Origin: Arthrobacter rhizosphaerae
GTDB taxonomy: Bacteria > Actinomycetota > Actinomycetes > Actinomycetales > Micrococcaceae
NCBI RefSeq assembly: GCF_023062595.1
Contig: NZ_JALLAN010000017.1
Location: forward strand, 30,595-94,594
DNA length: 64,000 bases
Direction: 5' to 3'
Below are positions 25,200 to 34,724 of this stretch, in pieces. Each line of letters begins with the position of its first letter. The stretch's first letter is position 1. Under the pieces are notes generated by a model that was not told the origin of the DNA, did not search any database, and saw only the letters and a list, made by a program, of their open reading frames with translations. A program made the translations under genes and the position numbers.

Positions 25200-26873
25200 A
25201 TGACCTCACTTACCGTATCCGGCCGCGTGGCGCAGGTTCTCAGCAGCTATGTCAGCGACGTCTTCGGCGTTATGGGCAACGGAAACGTCTACTTCCTGGA
25301 CGCCGCCGAAAAGCTGGGTCTCCGCTTTTCCGCGGTCCGCCATGAAGGCGCCGCCATCGCCGCGGCCGATGCTTACTACCGGGCGTCAGGACGTCTCGCA
25401 GCAGGCACCACCACCTACGGCCCCGGCTACACCAATGCCCTCACCGCCCTCGCAGAGGCGGTCCAGGCCCAGACCCCCGTCGTGCTGGTCACCGGGGACG
25501 CTCCGAGCAGCGGCGCCCGGCCCTGGGACGTGGACCAGGCGGCTATCGCCGCGGGCCTCGGAGCGGCCACCTTCACCGTCACCCGGGAGGCCGCGGGTTC
25601 CATCACCCAGCAGGCGGTGGAGTACGCGCTTACCAAGCGGACCGCCGTCGTTCTCGCCATTCCCTACGACCTCGTGGCACTCGAGGCTGCGGAAGAAGAG
25701 CTTCCCGCGGCGCTGGCACCGGTGGTGACTGACGACGTCGACGGCGGCCTCTTGCAGGTAGCCCGCCTGCTCGCCGGGGCCAAGCGGCCGTTGATCCTTG
25801 CCGGCCGCGGCGCCCATCTCGCCGGAGCCGGCCCGGAGCTCGGGGAGCTCGCCGACCGTCTGGGGGCACTGACCGCCGGAACCGCCCTTGCGCTCAACCT
25901 CCTCCAGGGCGAGGGATACCTCGGCGTCGCGGGCGGCTTCGGCACGGATACCGCGGCCGGGCTCATGGGTGAGGCCGATGTGGTCCTGGTGGCCGGGGCG
26001 AGCCTGAGCCAATTCACCATGCGGTTCGGGCACCTCCTTGGCCCGGACAGCACTGTCATCCAGATCGATACCGCCCTGCAGCCGACGCACCCCCGGGTGG
26101 ATACCTTCGTCCGCGCGGACGCGAAGACCGCCGCAGGACACATCCTGAGGCTGCTGGATGGCCCGGCCTCGCCGAACGCCAGCGGGGCAGTAGCTTGGCG
26201 CGCGGAAGCCCGCACGCGCCTGGCCGAAGGAGCTTCCCATCATCCAGGCTCCGCCGAGACTCCGGACGGCCGGCTGGACCCGCGCGCCCTTGCCACGGCA
26301 CTGGATGCCGTGCTGCCGGAGCGCCGCACGGTGGTTCAGGACGGAGGGCACTTCCTCGGCTGGGCACCCATGTATTGGCGCATCCCGCGGCCCCAGGATC
26401 TGGTGATGGTGGGGACCGCTTACCAGACCATCGGGCTGGGCCTTGCCAGCGCCGTCGGGGCCGCCCGTGCAGTAGAGGACGGCCACACTCTGGTGCTGGC
26501 CTCCGGCGACGGGGGTTTCCTGATGGGCCTGTCCGACCTCGAATCGCTCATTGGGACGGCGAGCAGTGCCGTCGTCGTCATCTACAACGATGCCGCCTAC
26601 GGAGCCGAAATCCATCAGTACGGCTCCCAGGGCCTGACCGAAAAGCCCATGCTGATCCCCGAGGTGGACTTCAGCGGCATTGCCCGAGCGCTCGGTGCCA
26701 GCTCGGCGATCATCCGCTCGCTGGCGGACCTTGCCGAGCTCCAGGGCTGGATCGATGCAGGCGCCAAGGGAACCTTCGTGGCCGACTGCCGGATCACAGC
26801 GAGCGTCCGGGCCCCGTGGCTGAGCGAGTGGATGCAGGCGTCGCAGGCCGCGAAGGCGGCGGTAGCGAGCTGA
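25200..26873 (+). CDS. Thiamine pyrophosphate enzyme, acetolactate synthase/decarboxylase-like
   Basis: 557 residues with the three-domain TPP architecture. The N-terminal PYR domain has the catalytic Glu in RHEGAAIAAADAY. The central Rossmann-like domain spans about residues 190-320. The C-terminal PP domain carries the GDG...N cofactor motif (SGDGGFLMGLSDLES to VVIYNDAAYG). No Shine-Dalgarno is visible. Next to an aminotransferase, it would suit decarboxylation of a 2-oxo acid made by transamination; this is inference. Confidence 0.88.
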   Translation: MTSLTVSGRVAQVLSSYVSDVFGVMGNGNVYFLDAAEKLGLRFSAVRHEGAAIAAADAYYRASGRLAAGTTTYGPGYTNALTALAEAVQAQTPVVLVTGDAPSSGARPWDVDQAAIAAGLGAATFTVTREAAGSITQQAVEYALTKRTAVVLAIPYDLVALEAAEEELPAALAPVVTDDVDGGLLQVARLLAGAKRPLILAGRGAHLAGAGPELGELADRLGALTAGTALALNLLQGEGYLGVAGGFGTDTAAGLMGEADVVLVAGASLSQFTMRFGHLLGPDSTVIQIDTALQPTHPRVDTFVRADAKTAAGHILRLLDGPASPNASGAVAWRAEARTRLAEGASHHPGSAETPDGRLDPRALATALDAVLPERRTVVQDGGHFLGWAPMYWRIPRPQDLVMVGTAYQTIGLGLASAVGAARAVEDGHTLVLASGDGGFLMGLSDLESLIGTASSAVVVIYNDAAYGAEIHQYGSQGLTEKPMLIPEVDFSGIARALGASSAIIRSLADLAELQGWIDAGAKGTFVADCRITASVRAPWLSEWMQASQAAKAAVAS

Positions 26874-26916
26874 CGGCGGCACGTATGGTCCTGCCTGACT
26901 GACGTAGGATGCACCC

Positions 26917-27813
26917 ATGCGGATACTCGTCGTCGGAGCCGGAGCCACAGGCGGGGCGTTCGGCACGCTCCTGCAGGAAGCGGGACGAGATGTCACTTAT
27001 TTGGTGCGACCGCGCAAGCAGGAGGTCCTTCGCCGCGACGGGTTGCGCTTCATCTCCCCCACCGCTGACCGGACGCACCCGGTAAAGACCATCACGGCAC
27101 CGGGCGGGTCCGAGGCCTTCGATCTGATCCTCGTCACGGTCAAAGCCACAGGGTTCGAGGGCGTCCTCGGCGAGATTGGCGCTTTCGTCGGGCCTGGAAC
27201 CAGCATCATTCCCATCCTCAACGGCATGGCCCAAGTGGATCGACTTGAGCAGCTGTACGCGGGCCAGGTGCTCGGCGGCCTGGCCCGGATCGTCGCCACT
27301 CTCGATGGCGATGTGGTCCGCCAGCAGGTGCCCCTCACTTCCCTCACGGTGGGCGGGCTGAACGGAAACCCCGTCCCACCGGAGGTTTCTGAGGCTCTGG
27401 ACGTGCCCGGCGTCGACTTCTCGGTAGTGGACGACATAATGGGCGCACTGTGGGACAAATGGGCCTTCATCGCTGCCGCAGGGATCGTCAACTGCCTGTT
27501 CCGGGCGCCGGTTGGACGGATCATGGAGGCCGGCGGGCAGCCCAAAATCTTGGACGCCATCAGCGAAACTGAAGCGGTGGCCGCCGCGGCAGGACACCCC
27601 GTTTCCGACGCCGCTCATGCACAGGCGGTCGGCATACTCACGGAACCGGGATCGGCCTTCACTTCCTCCCTGTACCGGGACCTCAGAGCAGGGCTGCCCT
27701 CGGAAGCCGAGCACATCCTCGGCGACCTCGGACGCAGGGCCCGGGAGCTCAACGTTCCTACGCCGCTGTTGGACCTCACCCTCATCCAGATCAGGGCCGG
27801 CCTTCCAACCTGA
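26917..27813 (+). CDS. Ketopantoate reductase family protein (ApbA/PanE-like)
   Basis: 298 residues. NADP-binding GxGxxG at the N-terminus (ILVVGAGATGGAFG), the family Lys in VTVKATGFEGVL and the C-terminal domain motif DKWAFIAAAGIVNCL, which matches the usual KWxK/N region. Reduces a 2-oxo acid, classically 2-dehydropantoate; as no pan genes are near, the substrate may differ. It follows the TPP enzyme by 43 bp. Confidence 0.88.
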   Translation: MRILVVGAGATGGAFGTLLQEAGRDVTYLVRPRKQEVLRRDGLRFISPTADRTHPVKTITAPGGSEAFDLILVTVKATGFEGVLGEIGAFVGPGTSIIPILNGMAQVDRLEQLYAGQVLGGLARIVATLDGDVVRQQVPLTSLTVGGLNGNPVPPEVSEALDVPGVDFSVVDDIMGALWDKWAFIAAAGIVNCLFRAPVGRIMEAGGQPKILDAISETEAVAAAAGHPVSDAAHAQAVGILTEPGSAFTSSLYRDLRAGLPSEAEHILGDLGRRARELNVPTPLLDLTLIQIRAGLPT

Positions 27814-27932
27814 ACCACCGTAGCGTGGGGGCGCACGCGCAGCAGCCGGTCTGAGTATGGCTCCCCTGTGCACCGCCTGCCGTGGGGATTAGCATGATCG
27901 GCATCAGCGTCCACCGCCGTCGAGGAGCCGTC

Positions 27933-28250
27933 ATGTCCGGGTTTGTGCAGATCATCGAATTCAAGACCTCCCGCATCAAGGAGATCGAAGAGCTGGGCCG
28001 TCCCTCAAGAACCGAGGGAAGCACCCAGCCCACGTTCCGTCGCATTGTTGCCACGGCGGACAGGGACCACCCCGGGACCTATTTCACCATCGTCGACTTC
28101 GATTCCTTTGACTCCGCGATGGAGAATTCCGGCCGGCCGGAAACGTCGGAGTTCGCTGCCAAGATGGCGGCACTGTGCGACGGACCCGTGATCTTCCACA
28201 ATCTGGATGTCATGTGGGAGGACACCGGAGACGGTGCGCAAACCGGTTAG
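27933..28250 (+). CDS. Hypothetical small protein, ABM/dimeric alpha-beta barrel-like
   Basis: 105 residues from ATG 27933, five bases after GAGGAG. The pattern FVQIIEFKTSRIKEIEEL ... TYFTIVDFDSFDSAM ... FAAKMAALCDG suggests a ferredoxin-like barrel of the antibiotic-monooxygenase or EthD type. No catalytic residues are assignable. Hairpin 28286-28317 follows. Confidence 0.65.
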   Translation: MSGFVQIIEFKTSRIKEIEELGRPSRTEGSTQPTFRRIVATADRDHPGTYFTIVDFDSFDSAMENSGRPETSEFAAKMAALCDGPVIFHNLDVMWEDTGDGAQTG

Positions 28251-28285
28251 GCGCAGAACATGGCCTCCGTAACTCCCGTTCCCTA

Positions 28286-28317
28286 GCGGGCCGCCGTAAT
28301 TTACGACGGCGGCCCGC
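28286..28317. terminator. Hairpin with CCGCCGT/ACGGCGG stem
   Basis: GCGGGCCGCCGT at 28286-28297 pairs perfectly with ACGGCGGCCCGC at 28306-28317 across an 8-base loop. It follows the gene ending at 28250. There is no T-tract, so termination is plausible but not certain. The same stem core recurs at 31579-31603. Confidence 0.55.
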
Positions 28318-28322
28318 CGGCA

Positions 28323-28410
28323 GGCTGCCAAACTCCCCTATTGTCCCGGGGCGCGGTAGGACGACGCTATTCCTCGGGACCCAGGGCGTCAATATACGGG
28401 GATACCTTTG
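28323..28410 (-). pseudogene. Scar carrying the last codons of a GYD-type gene
   Basis: Bases 28323-28366 closely match 31612-31660, which encode the last residues (SYRAPGQ, stop) of the intact GYD protein and its downstream flank. The adjoining 28365-28410 resembles 32122-32165, upstream of that same gene. The rest of the gene is absent. This looks like a duplicate of the GYD locus that lost its centre. Confidence 0.6.
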
Positions 28411-28425
28411 CGGGGAAGCCTGTGA

Positions 28426-29679
28426 CTACCGGCGAACAAGCCGCCACAGCGACGTGACCTCGGCCGTGCGCGCCTCGAACAGAGGATCGTCGCGGTCCGA
28501 TGCCTTCGGATGCGCTGGCCTGGTGTCCAGCCGTTCCACCACCTTCAGCCCGGCCGCCTCGATGGCGTCCAGCAGATCCTCACGCGTCCGCAGGCCAAGG
28601 TGCTCGGCCAGGTCGGAGAGGACAAGCCACCCTTCACCGCCCGGCTCCAGGTGGTCGGGGAGTTCGTTCAGGAAGCGGAACAGCATCCTGCTCCCGGGGT
28701 CGTAGACGGCGTTGTCCAGGGTGGAATGCGGCGTGGCCGGAATCCAGGGCGGGTTGCACACGATGAGGGGTGCCCGCCCGGGCGGGAACATGTCGGTCAG
28801 GACGGCCTCTGCACGGTCCTGGACTCCAAGGTTCCGGAAATTCTCAGCGGCGCAGGCGATTGCACGCGGTTCATTGTCCGTCGCCACCACGCGGTGGACG
28901 CCACGGCGCGCGAGGACGGCAGCGAGCACCCCGGTGCCGGTCCCGACGTCGAACGCCAGCCTGTCAGAGGGAAGCGCAGCGCCGGCCACAAGATCCACGT
29001 ACTCACTCCGGGTGGGGAAGAAGGTGCCGTAGTGCGGGTGGATGCGGCCCTGCAGGGCATCGACGAAGACGCCATTCCGTCGCCACTCGTGGGCGCCAAT
29101 TGCCCCGACAAGCTCATGCAAGGACACAACGGACGATTCGCCTATGTCACCGTACGCTTCAGCGGCGGCCTGCCGGATATCCGGTGCGCGGCGCAGCGGC
29201 ACCACTGGGCCAGGGTCAAGAGGAATCAGCAGCAGGCCGAGAATGCGTGCACGATGCGAAGCGGACTGGCGATGCCGATAGAACTTATCGACGGGAGTTG
29301 CTGCGATCTCCTTCTTTCCGGCGCCTATCCGCCGGTCCAGCGCGTTGAGGATCTGCCGTGCGTTGTGGAAGTCACCGTGCCAGAGCATCGCGATTCCCTG
29401 TGACGCCATCTGGTTCGCATCATCGGCCGTGAGTGAGTCGGAGACCACTTCGACGCGCGACGGCGCAGGTCTGGCGTTCGCCGAACGCCATCGCGCGGTC
29501 ATGCTGACACCAGCCTCGGTCCAGGTCACGATGGCGGGCTCATCCACCGCAGCTCCTCGTGAGGGCTTGAGGACAGGCGTCGGGATTCCCCCGGGAGCTG
29601 GCGTTTCGGCAGTGATAAAAGGTCCATTCCAAGAGTCCGTGGGGCCGATCGGAGAATGACGATTGCGGCGGTGATCCAC
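28426..29679 (-). CDS. Class I methyltransferase of the HemK/PrmC-like type
   Basis: 417 residues. A poorly conserved N-terminal region of about 190 residues precedes a canonical SAM domain: FDVGTGTGVLAAVLARRG (motif I), VVATDNEPRAI, and ICNPPWIPA, the NPPW/Y motif of N-methylating enzymes. The N-terminal start is uncertain since the first 50 residues look unstructured. Substrate unknown, possibly a protein Gln or nucleic-acid amine. Confidence 0.82.
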   Translation of the reverse strand: MDHRRNRHSPIGPTDSWNGPFITAETPAPGGIPTPVLKPSRGAAVDEPAIVTWTEAGVSMTARWRSANARPAPSRVEVVSDSLTADDANQMASQGIAMLWHGDFHNARQILNALDRRIGAGKKEIAATPVDKFYRHRQSASHRARILGLLLIPLDPGPVVPLRRAPDIRQAAAEAYGDIGESSVVSLHELVGAIGAHEWRRNGVFVDALQGRIHPHYGTFFPTRSEYVDLVAGAALPSDRLAFDVGTGTGVLAAVLARRGVHRVVATDNEPRAIACAAENFRNLGVQDRAEAVLTDMFPPGRAPLIVCNPPWIPATPHSTLDNAVYDPGSRMLFRFLNELPDHLEPGGEGWLVLSDLAEHLGLRTREDLLDAIEAAGLKVVERLDTRPAHPKASDRDDPLFEARTAEVTSLWRLVRR

Positions 29680-29847
29680 GACGTGGAAGGCGACGGCCCA
29701 GGATTCCGGACCGTCATCCGGCCGCGAACCGAGCTTGGTTGATGGCCGCTGTAGCCATTCAACCTGCTTTTTCAGGATACAGGTGTGCCGTGGCCGGCCA
29801 GACCCCTATGGATGGCGGGCAGGGGCACGATAGGACATGATCGGAGG

Positions 29848-31542
29848 ATGCGCCGCTTCGGAAAGCCGCGGGCCTGGTGGGTCCCGCCAGCCTTGCGTGG
29901 TTACAGGATCGAGTGGATACGCCACGACCTGGCGGCAGGCATCGCGCTCTTCGCGATCCTAGTCCCCGCGGGCATGGCTTACGCCCAGGCGGCCGGCCTT
30001 CCGCCCGTGACCGGTCTCTACGCGACGGTAGTGCCCTTGATTGTCTACGCAGCAGTGGGGCCGTCGCGTGTTCTGGTGCTGGGGCCGGATTCCGCGCTCG
30101 CCCCGATGATCGTTGCGGCGTTGGTTCCCTTAGCAGCGGCTAACGAACAGAAATCCGTGGCCCTGGCGGGCCTCCTGGCCATACTGATCGGTGTCATTTT
30201 GCTGTGCGGCTCGGCTCTGCGGCTGGGGATCGTCACTGGACTGCTGTCGAAGCCCATCCGGCTCGGCTACCTCAATGGCATCGCCTTGCTGGTAGCTGTG
30301 TCCCAGCTACCCACCATCTTGGGGATCTCCGTGGAAGGCGGCACGCCCTGGGAAAAACTTCTCGCCGCCGTGCCAAAGGTGCTTGCCGGCGAGACCAATG
30401 TGCCGGCACTGCTGCTCGGCCTGGCCTCGCTGGCGCTGATCTGGGTTCCCCGCTGGCTGAAATGGAAGGTCCCGGGTGTGCTCATTGCGGTGGTTGTGTC
30501 CTGCCTCGCCGTGGCCCTGCTGGGACTTCAGGAGCGCGTGAAGGTCACAGGCGCACTCCCGCAGGGACTCCCCGCACCGGCCCTCGGCGGAATCGGCTGG
30601 GCCGACGTCCTCACACTGTTGCCCGCCGCCGCCGCGATCGCCCTTATCGTCTTCGTCGATACTGGAACCCTGTCCCAATCCCTCGCCGCGGCAGAGGACG
30701 GCAAGGTATCCGGCAACCATGAAATGGCGGCCCTGGGTGCGGCGAACGCTGCCAGCGGGTTGCTGGGTGGCTTCCCCATCTCGGCCAGCACGTCCCGCAC
30801 CCCGGTGGCCGTGGAGGCCGGGGCGAAATCCCAGCTCACAGGGGTGGTCGGCGCCGTCCTGGTGCTCGGCTTCATGCTCACGGCGCCCGGCGTCACCGAG
30901 TTCCTGCCGGCAACCACCCTTGCCGCCATTGTCATCGCCGCAGCCGCAGCCATAGCCGACCCCGCCGGTGTGCGGCGGCTCATGGGCATGAGCCGCAGTG
31001 AATCGTTGGTGATGCTCGCGGCGTTCCTGGGGGTCGCCATCCTGGGGGTTCTCCCGGGCATCGCCGTTGCCGTTGGCCTGGCAATCCTGGACTTCCTGCG
31101 GCGGGCTTGGGACCCCTACCGTGCTGAACTGGTGGACGTGCCTGGGGTTCCGGGTTACCACGACGTGAGCCGGCATCCGGAAGGGGAACGTGTCCCCGGC
31201 CTGTTGATCCTGCGTTTCGACGCACCGCTGTTCTTCGGCAACGGATCCTTGCTGGGATCCTTCGTGCGCAGCGAACTGGACCAGGCGGCGCCCGGCACCG
31301 AACGCGTCGTTCTGGCGGCGGAGCCCGTGACAGGGATCGACACCACGGCACTGGACGAGCTGGTGCAGCTTGACGAATGGCTGGACAGGCACGGCGTGGA
31401 CCTGGTGTTCGCCGAGCTCAAAGGTCCGGTTAAAGACAGATTGCTGCAGTACGGCATGGACGCCCGCTTTTCTCCCGAACACTTCTACCCAACGGTGAGC
31501 GAAGCTGTGAGAGCGTTCCAACGGGAGGGCAGGGAAGCCTAG
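29848..31542 (+). CDS. SulP family anion transporter with STAS domain
   Basis: About 564 residues from ATG 29848; a GTG at 29785 would extend it with unlike sequence. LAAGIALFAILVPAGMAYAQ is the hallmark SulP opening, followed by 10-12 further hydrophobic segments. The C-terminal STAS domain starts near LLILRFDAPLFFGN and includes GIDTTALDELVQL. It moves sulfate, bicarbonate or another inorganic anion. The GGAGG touching the ATG is too close to act as a ribosome site. Confidence 0.92.
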   Translation: MRRFGKPRAWWVPPALRGYRIEWIRHDLAAGIALFAILVPAGMAYAQAAGLPPVTGLYATVVPLIVYAAVGPSRVLVLGPDSALAPMIVAALVPLAAANEQKSVALAGLLAILIGVILLCGSALRLGIVTGLLSKPIRLGYLNGIALLVAVSQLPTILGISVEGGTPWEKLLAAVPKVLAGETNVPALLLGLASLALIWVPRWLKWKVPGVLIAVVVSCLAVALLGLQERVKVTGALPQGLPAPALGGIGWADVLTLLPAAAAIALIVFVDTGTLSQSLAAAEDGKVSGNHEMAALGAANAASGLLGGFPISASTSRTPVAVEAGAKSQLTGVVGAVLVLGFMLTAPGVTEFLPATTLAAIVIAAAAAIADPAGVRRLMGMSRSESLVMLAAFLGVAILGVLPGIAVAVGLAILDFLRRAWDPYRAELVDVPGVPGYHDVSRHPEGERVPGLLILRFDAPLFFGNGSLLGSFVRSELDQAAPGTERVVLAAEPVTGIDTTALDELVQLDEWLDRHGVDLVFAELKGPVKDRLLQYGMDARFSPEHFYPTVSEAVRAFQREGREA

Positions 31543-31578
31543 TGACGCCATATCTGCGTAACGCCGCAAAGCCAGCGA

Positions 31579-31603
31579 CCGCCGTCGGACATTACGACGG
31601 CGG
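31579..31603. terminator. Hairpin with CCGCCGTCG/CGACGGCGG stem
   Basis: A perfect 9-bp stem (31579-31587 with 31595-31603) with a 7-base loop lies between the convergent ends of the SulP and GYD genes. It shares its core with 28286-28317 and with the motif after other genes in this window. Probably a two-way terminator. Confidence 0.6.
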
Positions 31604-31628
31604 CCGCTCGCCAGGGTGCCAAACTGTC

Positions 31629-31949
31629 CTACTGTCCCGGGGCGCGGTAGGACGGCGACTTCTTGGCGGCTTCGTCGAGGTCTTCCACGGTCAGGAGCGG
31701 TTTCAGGCGGACGTTGACGTTCCCCGTCGAATTGATCAGCAGCGACAGTGCTGCAGCGCTTGCATCGTCCGGCGCCTCAAGAACGCCAAGGACGTCGTAG
31801 TAGCCAAAGGCGTAGTAGAAGCTCTCCAGCGTTCCTCCAACGGATTTGAGGGCCTCCGCCAGAGCGTCACGCCGCTTGGTGCCGCCTTCCTGCATCAGGC
31901 CCTTGATGCCCTGGCCCACGTATGTTCCTTCAAACAGATACTTCGGCAT
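31629..31949 (-). CDS. GYD domain-containing protein
   Basis: 106 residues. Starts MPKYLFEGTYVGQGIKGL and contains YYAFGYYDVLGVLEAPD, the GYD family core (G-YD), a dimeric alpha/beta barrel of unknown role. Length is typical. It lies tail-to-tail with the SulP gene. A decayed second copy of its 3' end is at 28323. Confidence 0.85.
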   Translation of the reverse strand: MPKYLFEGTYVGQGIKGLMQEGGTKRRDALAEALKSVGGTLESFYYAFGYYDVLGVLEAPDDASAAALSLLINSTGNVNVRLKPLLTVEDLDEAAKKSPSYRAPGQ

Positions 31950-32214
31950 GATCTTTCCTTTCCTGGATTCCTATCCCATCGGCCGCTCGTCGGCAGGTAA
32001 CTGTGGTGCAGGATGACGTCCACACAGAATCCTCCTCACCTGGCTCCATCGCCGTGCAGGAGCGGCCCAGATCCGGCCCCTTGTCCCGTGGAAACGGGGT
32101 GGATGACCCCGCTAAAGCAGACGTTATTCCTGGGGCTACAGGCAGTCAATACGCGGTGATAACTAATGGGTCCCGCCCAGTCCCCTAAGGGAATTCATAG
32201 GTCCACCACCTAAC

Positions 32215-33180
32215 ATGTCCCATATGAAAGCTGCCCGGGACGCCCGCTCTGCCGCCGTTGTGATCAACGCCGGATCACGCCGGGGGGCGGCACACGAACT
32301 TGCGGTGGATACGATGCGAAAGGCAGGAATTCCGATCTCCGCCGTGCACCATGTGCTGTCCGGGGCAGAACTGGGCGGGACGCTTGATCGGGTGGTTGCG
32401 GACGGGCACGACCTGATCGTTGTCGGGGGCGGCGACGGGACTGTGACCTCCGCCGCCGGTCGCATTGCCGGCACCGACGTCATGCTCGGCGTTCTTCCAC
32501 TGGGCACTGCCAACGACTTCGCCCGCACACTGGAGATTCCGCATAATCTTGCCGAGGCGTGCGCTACCGTCGCAGACGGGAAGGTGGTGGACATCGACCT
32601 CGGCCGGGCCAACGGCCATCCATTCCTCAACGTCTCATCCGTAGGCCTCTCCGTGGCTGTTACTGAAGCTCTCAGCCCCCGCCTGAAGCGGTACATCGGG
32701 CCGCTGGCATACGCTATTGCCACACTGAGCGCGTATGCCCGGCACAAGGCGTTCCCGGCCCGTCTCGAGTTCCCCGACGGGGACCACGAGCCGCTGGAGC
32801 TCGAAAGCCTGCTTCAGGTGGCCGTCGGCAACGGCCGGCATTACGGCGGCGGCAACACGGTCTCCCCCACGGCGGGAATCGACGATCACACCCTGGACAT
32901 CTACGCCATCCTGGCTGGGCCGCTCCGTGAGCACGTGAGTATCGCCCGGCTACTCAAGGACGGAAGCTTCATCAAACATGACCGGGTCTACCACCTGACC
33001 AGCCGATGTGTACGGCTCGTCACCGAGCAGCCGCTGCCAGTGAACCTCGACGGCGAAATCGCAACCGTCACGCCCACCGACTTCACCGTCCAGCGCAACG
33101 CCGTCCACGTCGTGGTACCTCAGAGCAGCACCAGCGCACTGTTCGACGGACCGGGCGCCGCGAACTGGCCCCCCGTTTGA
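32215..33180 (+). CDS. Diacylglycerol/lipid kinase family protein (YegS/DgkB-like)
   Basis: 321 residues; ATG at 32224 is an alternative start. VVINAGSRRGAA opens the nucleotide domain, and VVGGGDGTVTSAAG (GGGDGT) and LPLGTANDFART are the invariant ATP-binding motifs of this family. The C-terminal beta-rich domain follows. Likely phosphorylates a lipid at the membrane. A second, more divergent kinase is at 36715-37611. Confidence 0.9.
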   Translation: MSHMKAARDARSAAVVINAGSRRGAAHELAVDTMRKAGIPISAVHHVLSGAELGGTLDRVVADGHDLIVVGGGDGTVTSAAGRIAGTDVMLGVLPLGTANDFARTLEIPHNLAEACATVADGKVVDIDLGRANGHPFLNVSSVGLSVAVTEALSPRLKRYIGPLAYAIATLSAYARHKAFPARLEFPDGDHEPLELESLLQVAVGNGRHYGGGNTVSPTAGIDDHTLDIYAILAGPLREHVSIARLLKDGSFIKHDRVYHLTSRCVRLVTEQPLPVNLDGEIATVTPTDFTVQRNAVHVVVPQSSTSALFDGPGAANWPPV

Positions 33181-33282
33181 AAGCTTGTTAGTTCACCTCG
33201 GCCCTTGAAGGCCCTTGCCTCAACCGCATATCCTGCACGGAAAGGCAGCGTGATCTGCCGGTCTTCGCTTGGGAGCGTGCGG

Positions 33283-33666
33283 ATGAACCTACTGAGTCAG
33301 ATCTTCGCCGGGGCAACCGCCTTGGCCCTGATCGTCGTCGGCCTTCTGGAGATTTTCGCTCACGGCGACCGCCGCTTTTACCGGATCTTCCTGATCAAAC
33401 CTGAAGATGTTCAGGCCGTCCGCATGTGGGCGATGAACATTGGCGCCTACAACATCGCCTTTGCGCTGGGCATCGCCACAGGACTGTGGATGCTGAACTT
33501 CTCCGGCGATGCTGCCAGCGGGTCAGCAATTGTGATCTTCTGCTGCACGGCCCAGGTCCTCCTCGGCATCTGGCTGTGGATTACGGAGAAGCGGTTGCTC
33601 ACCAGTGCTATCGGACAAGCGCTGGGTCCCGGCCTGGCATTGGTTTTCTACCTAATCTTCCGATGA
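33283..33666 (+). CDS. DUF1304 family membrane protein
   Basis: 127 residues from ATG 33283, with GGGAG about 8 bases upstream. Four hydrophobic helices (ALALIVVGLLEIFAHG, NIGAYNIAFALGIATGL, IVIFCCTAQVLLGIWLW, GPGLALVFYLIF). MWAMNIGAYN and the early Glu-x-Phe match DUF1304. Function unknown. Confidence 0.85.
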   Translation: MNLLSQIFAGATALALIVVGLLEIFAHGDRRFYRIFLIKPEDVQAVRMWAMNIGAYNIAFALGIATGLWMLNFSGDAASGSAIVIFCCTAQVLLGIWLWITEKRLLTSAIGQALGPGLALVFYLIFR

Positions 33667-33772
33667 TAAACAGCCTGCTGCCAACCATCCCCGAACGGTC
33701 TACACTGATCGTAGGTTTGCACCCTTTCGTGCTCGCAGTACGCTCAGGGCGCAGCTCCAGGGAGGGAACGCC

Positions 33773-34510
33773 ATGGATGCCAGAGCGAATTCCGAGCCGC
33801 TGGACGGCCCCACGCCCGGCCAGGTTAGAACAGGAGGGGCGGCTGGGAGGCCGGACCGCTGGGCCGCGGTGGCTGGTCTGGTGTTCACCGCCGTGGTTGT
33901 GGCCAGCTTCTTCATGCCCGAGATACCCAGTAGCGACAGTCCGCCGGAGGACATCGCAGCCCAGCTTGCCGCGGACAGCACCGCCCACCGGCTTTCGCTG
34001 CTGCTGGGATTCCTCGCGGACGTCGCCTTCCTGGTATTCCTGGCCGGCCTCTGGAGCAGGCTACGCCGATGGGAGGGCCCTGCCGGGATGTTCTCCGCGC
34101 TGATCCTCACCGCCGGCGCCGCCTTTGTGGCGCTCATGCTGGTTTCGGGTGGCCTGCACCTGGCGCTCGTCCAGTACGCCTCCGGTAGCCAGCCCGACCC
34201 GGCGGTGCTGCCCGCCCTCGCCCTCCTCAACCAGTGGGTGGGTGCGGCCATTCTGTCCCCCAGTGCCGCGATGTTACTCGGGGCGACGGTGGCCATCCTG
34301 ACCACCCGGGCGCTACCGCTGTGGCTGGGCTGGCTGGCTGCCGCCACGGCCGTGCTGCAGCTCATTGCTCTCGCGGGAGTATTCCAGACCACCATCGAGG
34401 GAGTGGTCGCCATCGCCGCATTCGTCGGCTTCATGCTCTTCTTAGTCTGGGTCCTGGCCACGAGCGTCGTCCTGCTGCTCCGGCCCGGCCGGCAGCCGGC
34501 CGGTTCATAA
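33773..34510 (+). CDS. Hypothetical multi-pass membrane protein, DUF4386-like
   Basis: 245 residues, ATG preceded by GGGAGGG. A hydrophilic N-terminal tail of about 28 residues is followed by six predicted helices (AVAGLVFTAVVVASFFM, LLLGFLADVAFLVFLAGLW and others). The layout resembles DUF4386 proteins but the match is weak. No partner genes are evident. Confidence 0.7.
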   Translation: MDARANSEPLDGPTPGQVRTGGAAGRPDRWAAVAGLVFTAVVVASFFMPEIPSSDSPPEDIAAQLAADSTAHRLSLLLGFLADVAFLVFLAGLWSRLRRWEGPAGMFSALILTAGAAFVALMLVSGGLHLALVQYASGSQPDPAVLPALALLNQWVGAAILSPSAAMLLGATVAILTTRALPLWLGWLAAATAVLQLIALAGVFQTTIEGVVAIAAFVGFMLFLVWVLATSVVLLLRPGRQPAGS

Positions 34511-34724
34511 CGGCACGAAGCCCCGGAACCGCTTGCGGCATGCATCCCCTGCCGGTCCGTTTATGGCGATAGCGTTCCAGCAGTTCTCACAAGGGCATGC
34601 GTTCTGATGGGCCGTACGTAGCGCCACTCGTCCTTGGCGCTGCCAGCCGTCGATATACTCCAAATATGCCGATTACACGCCTCCACACCCAGCCGTCCGC
34701 CCTCGAACAGTACGGGGACGACCT

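Noticed and set aside
25386..26996. 536-codon minus-strand frame opposite the TPP enzyme
   Set aside because: High-GC antisense artefact with no recognisable domain; the plus strand carries clear TPP motifs.
28510..29403. Long plus-strand frame opposite the HemK-like methyltransferase
   Set aside because: No domain content; the minus strand carries the SAM and NPPW motifs.
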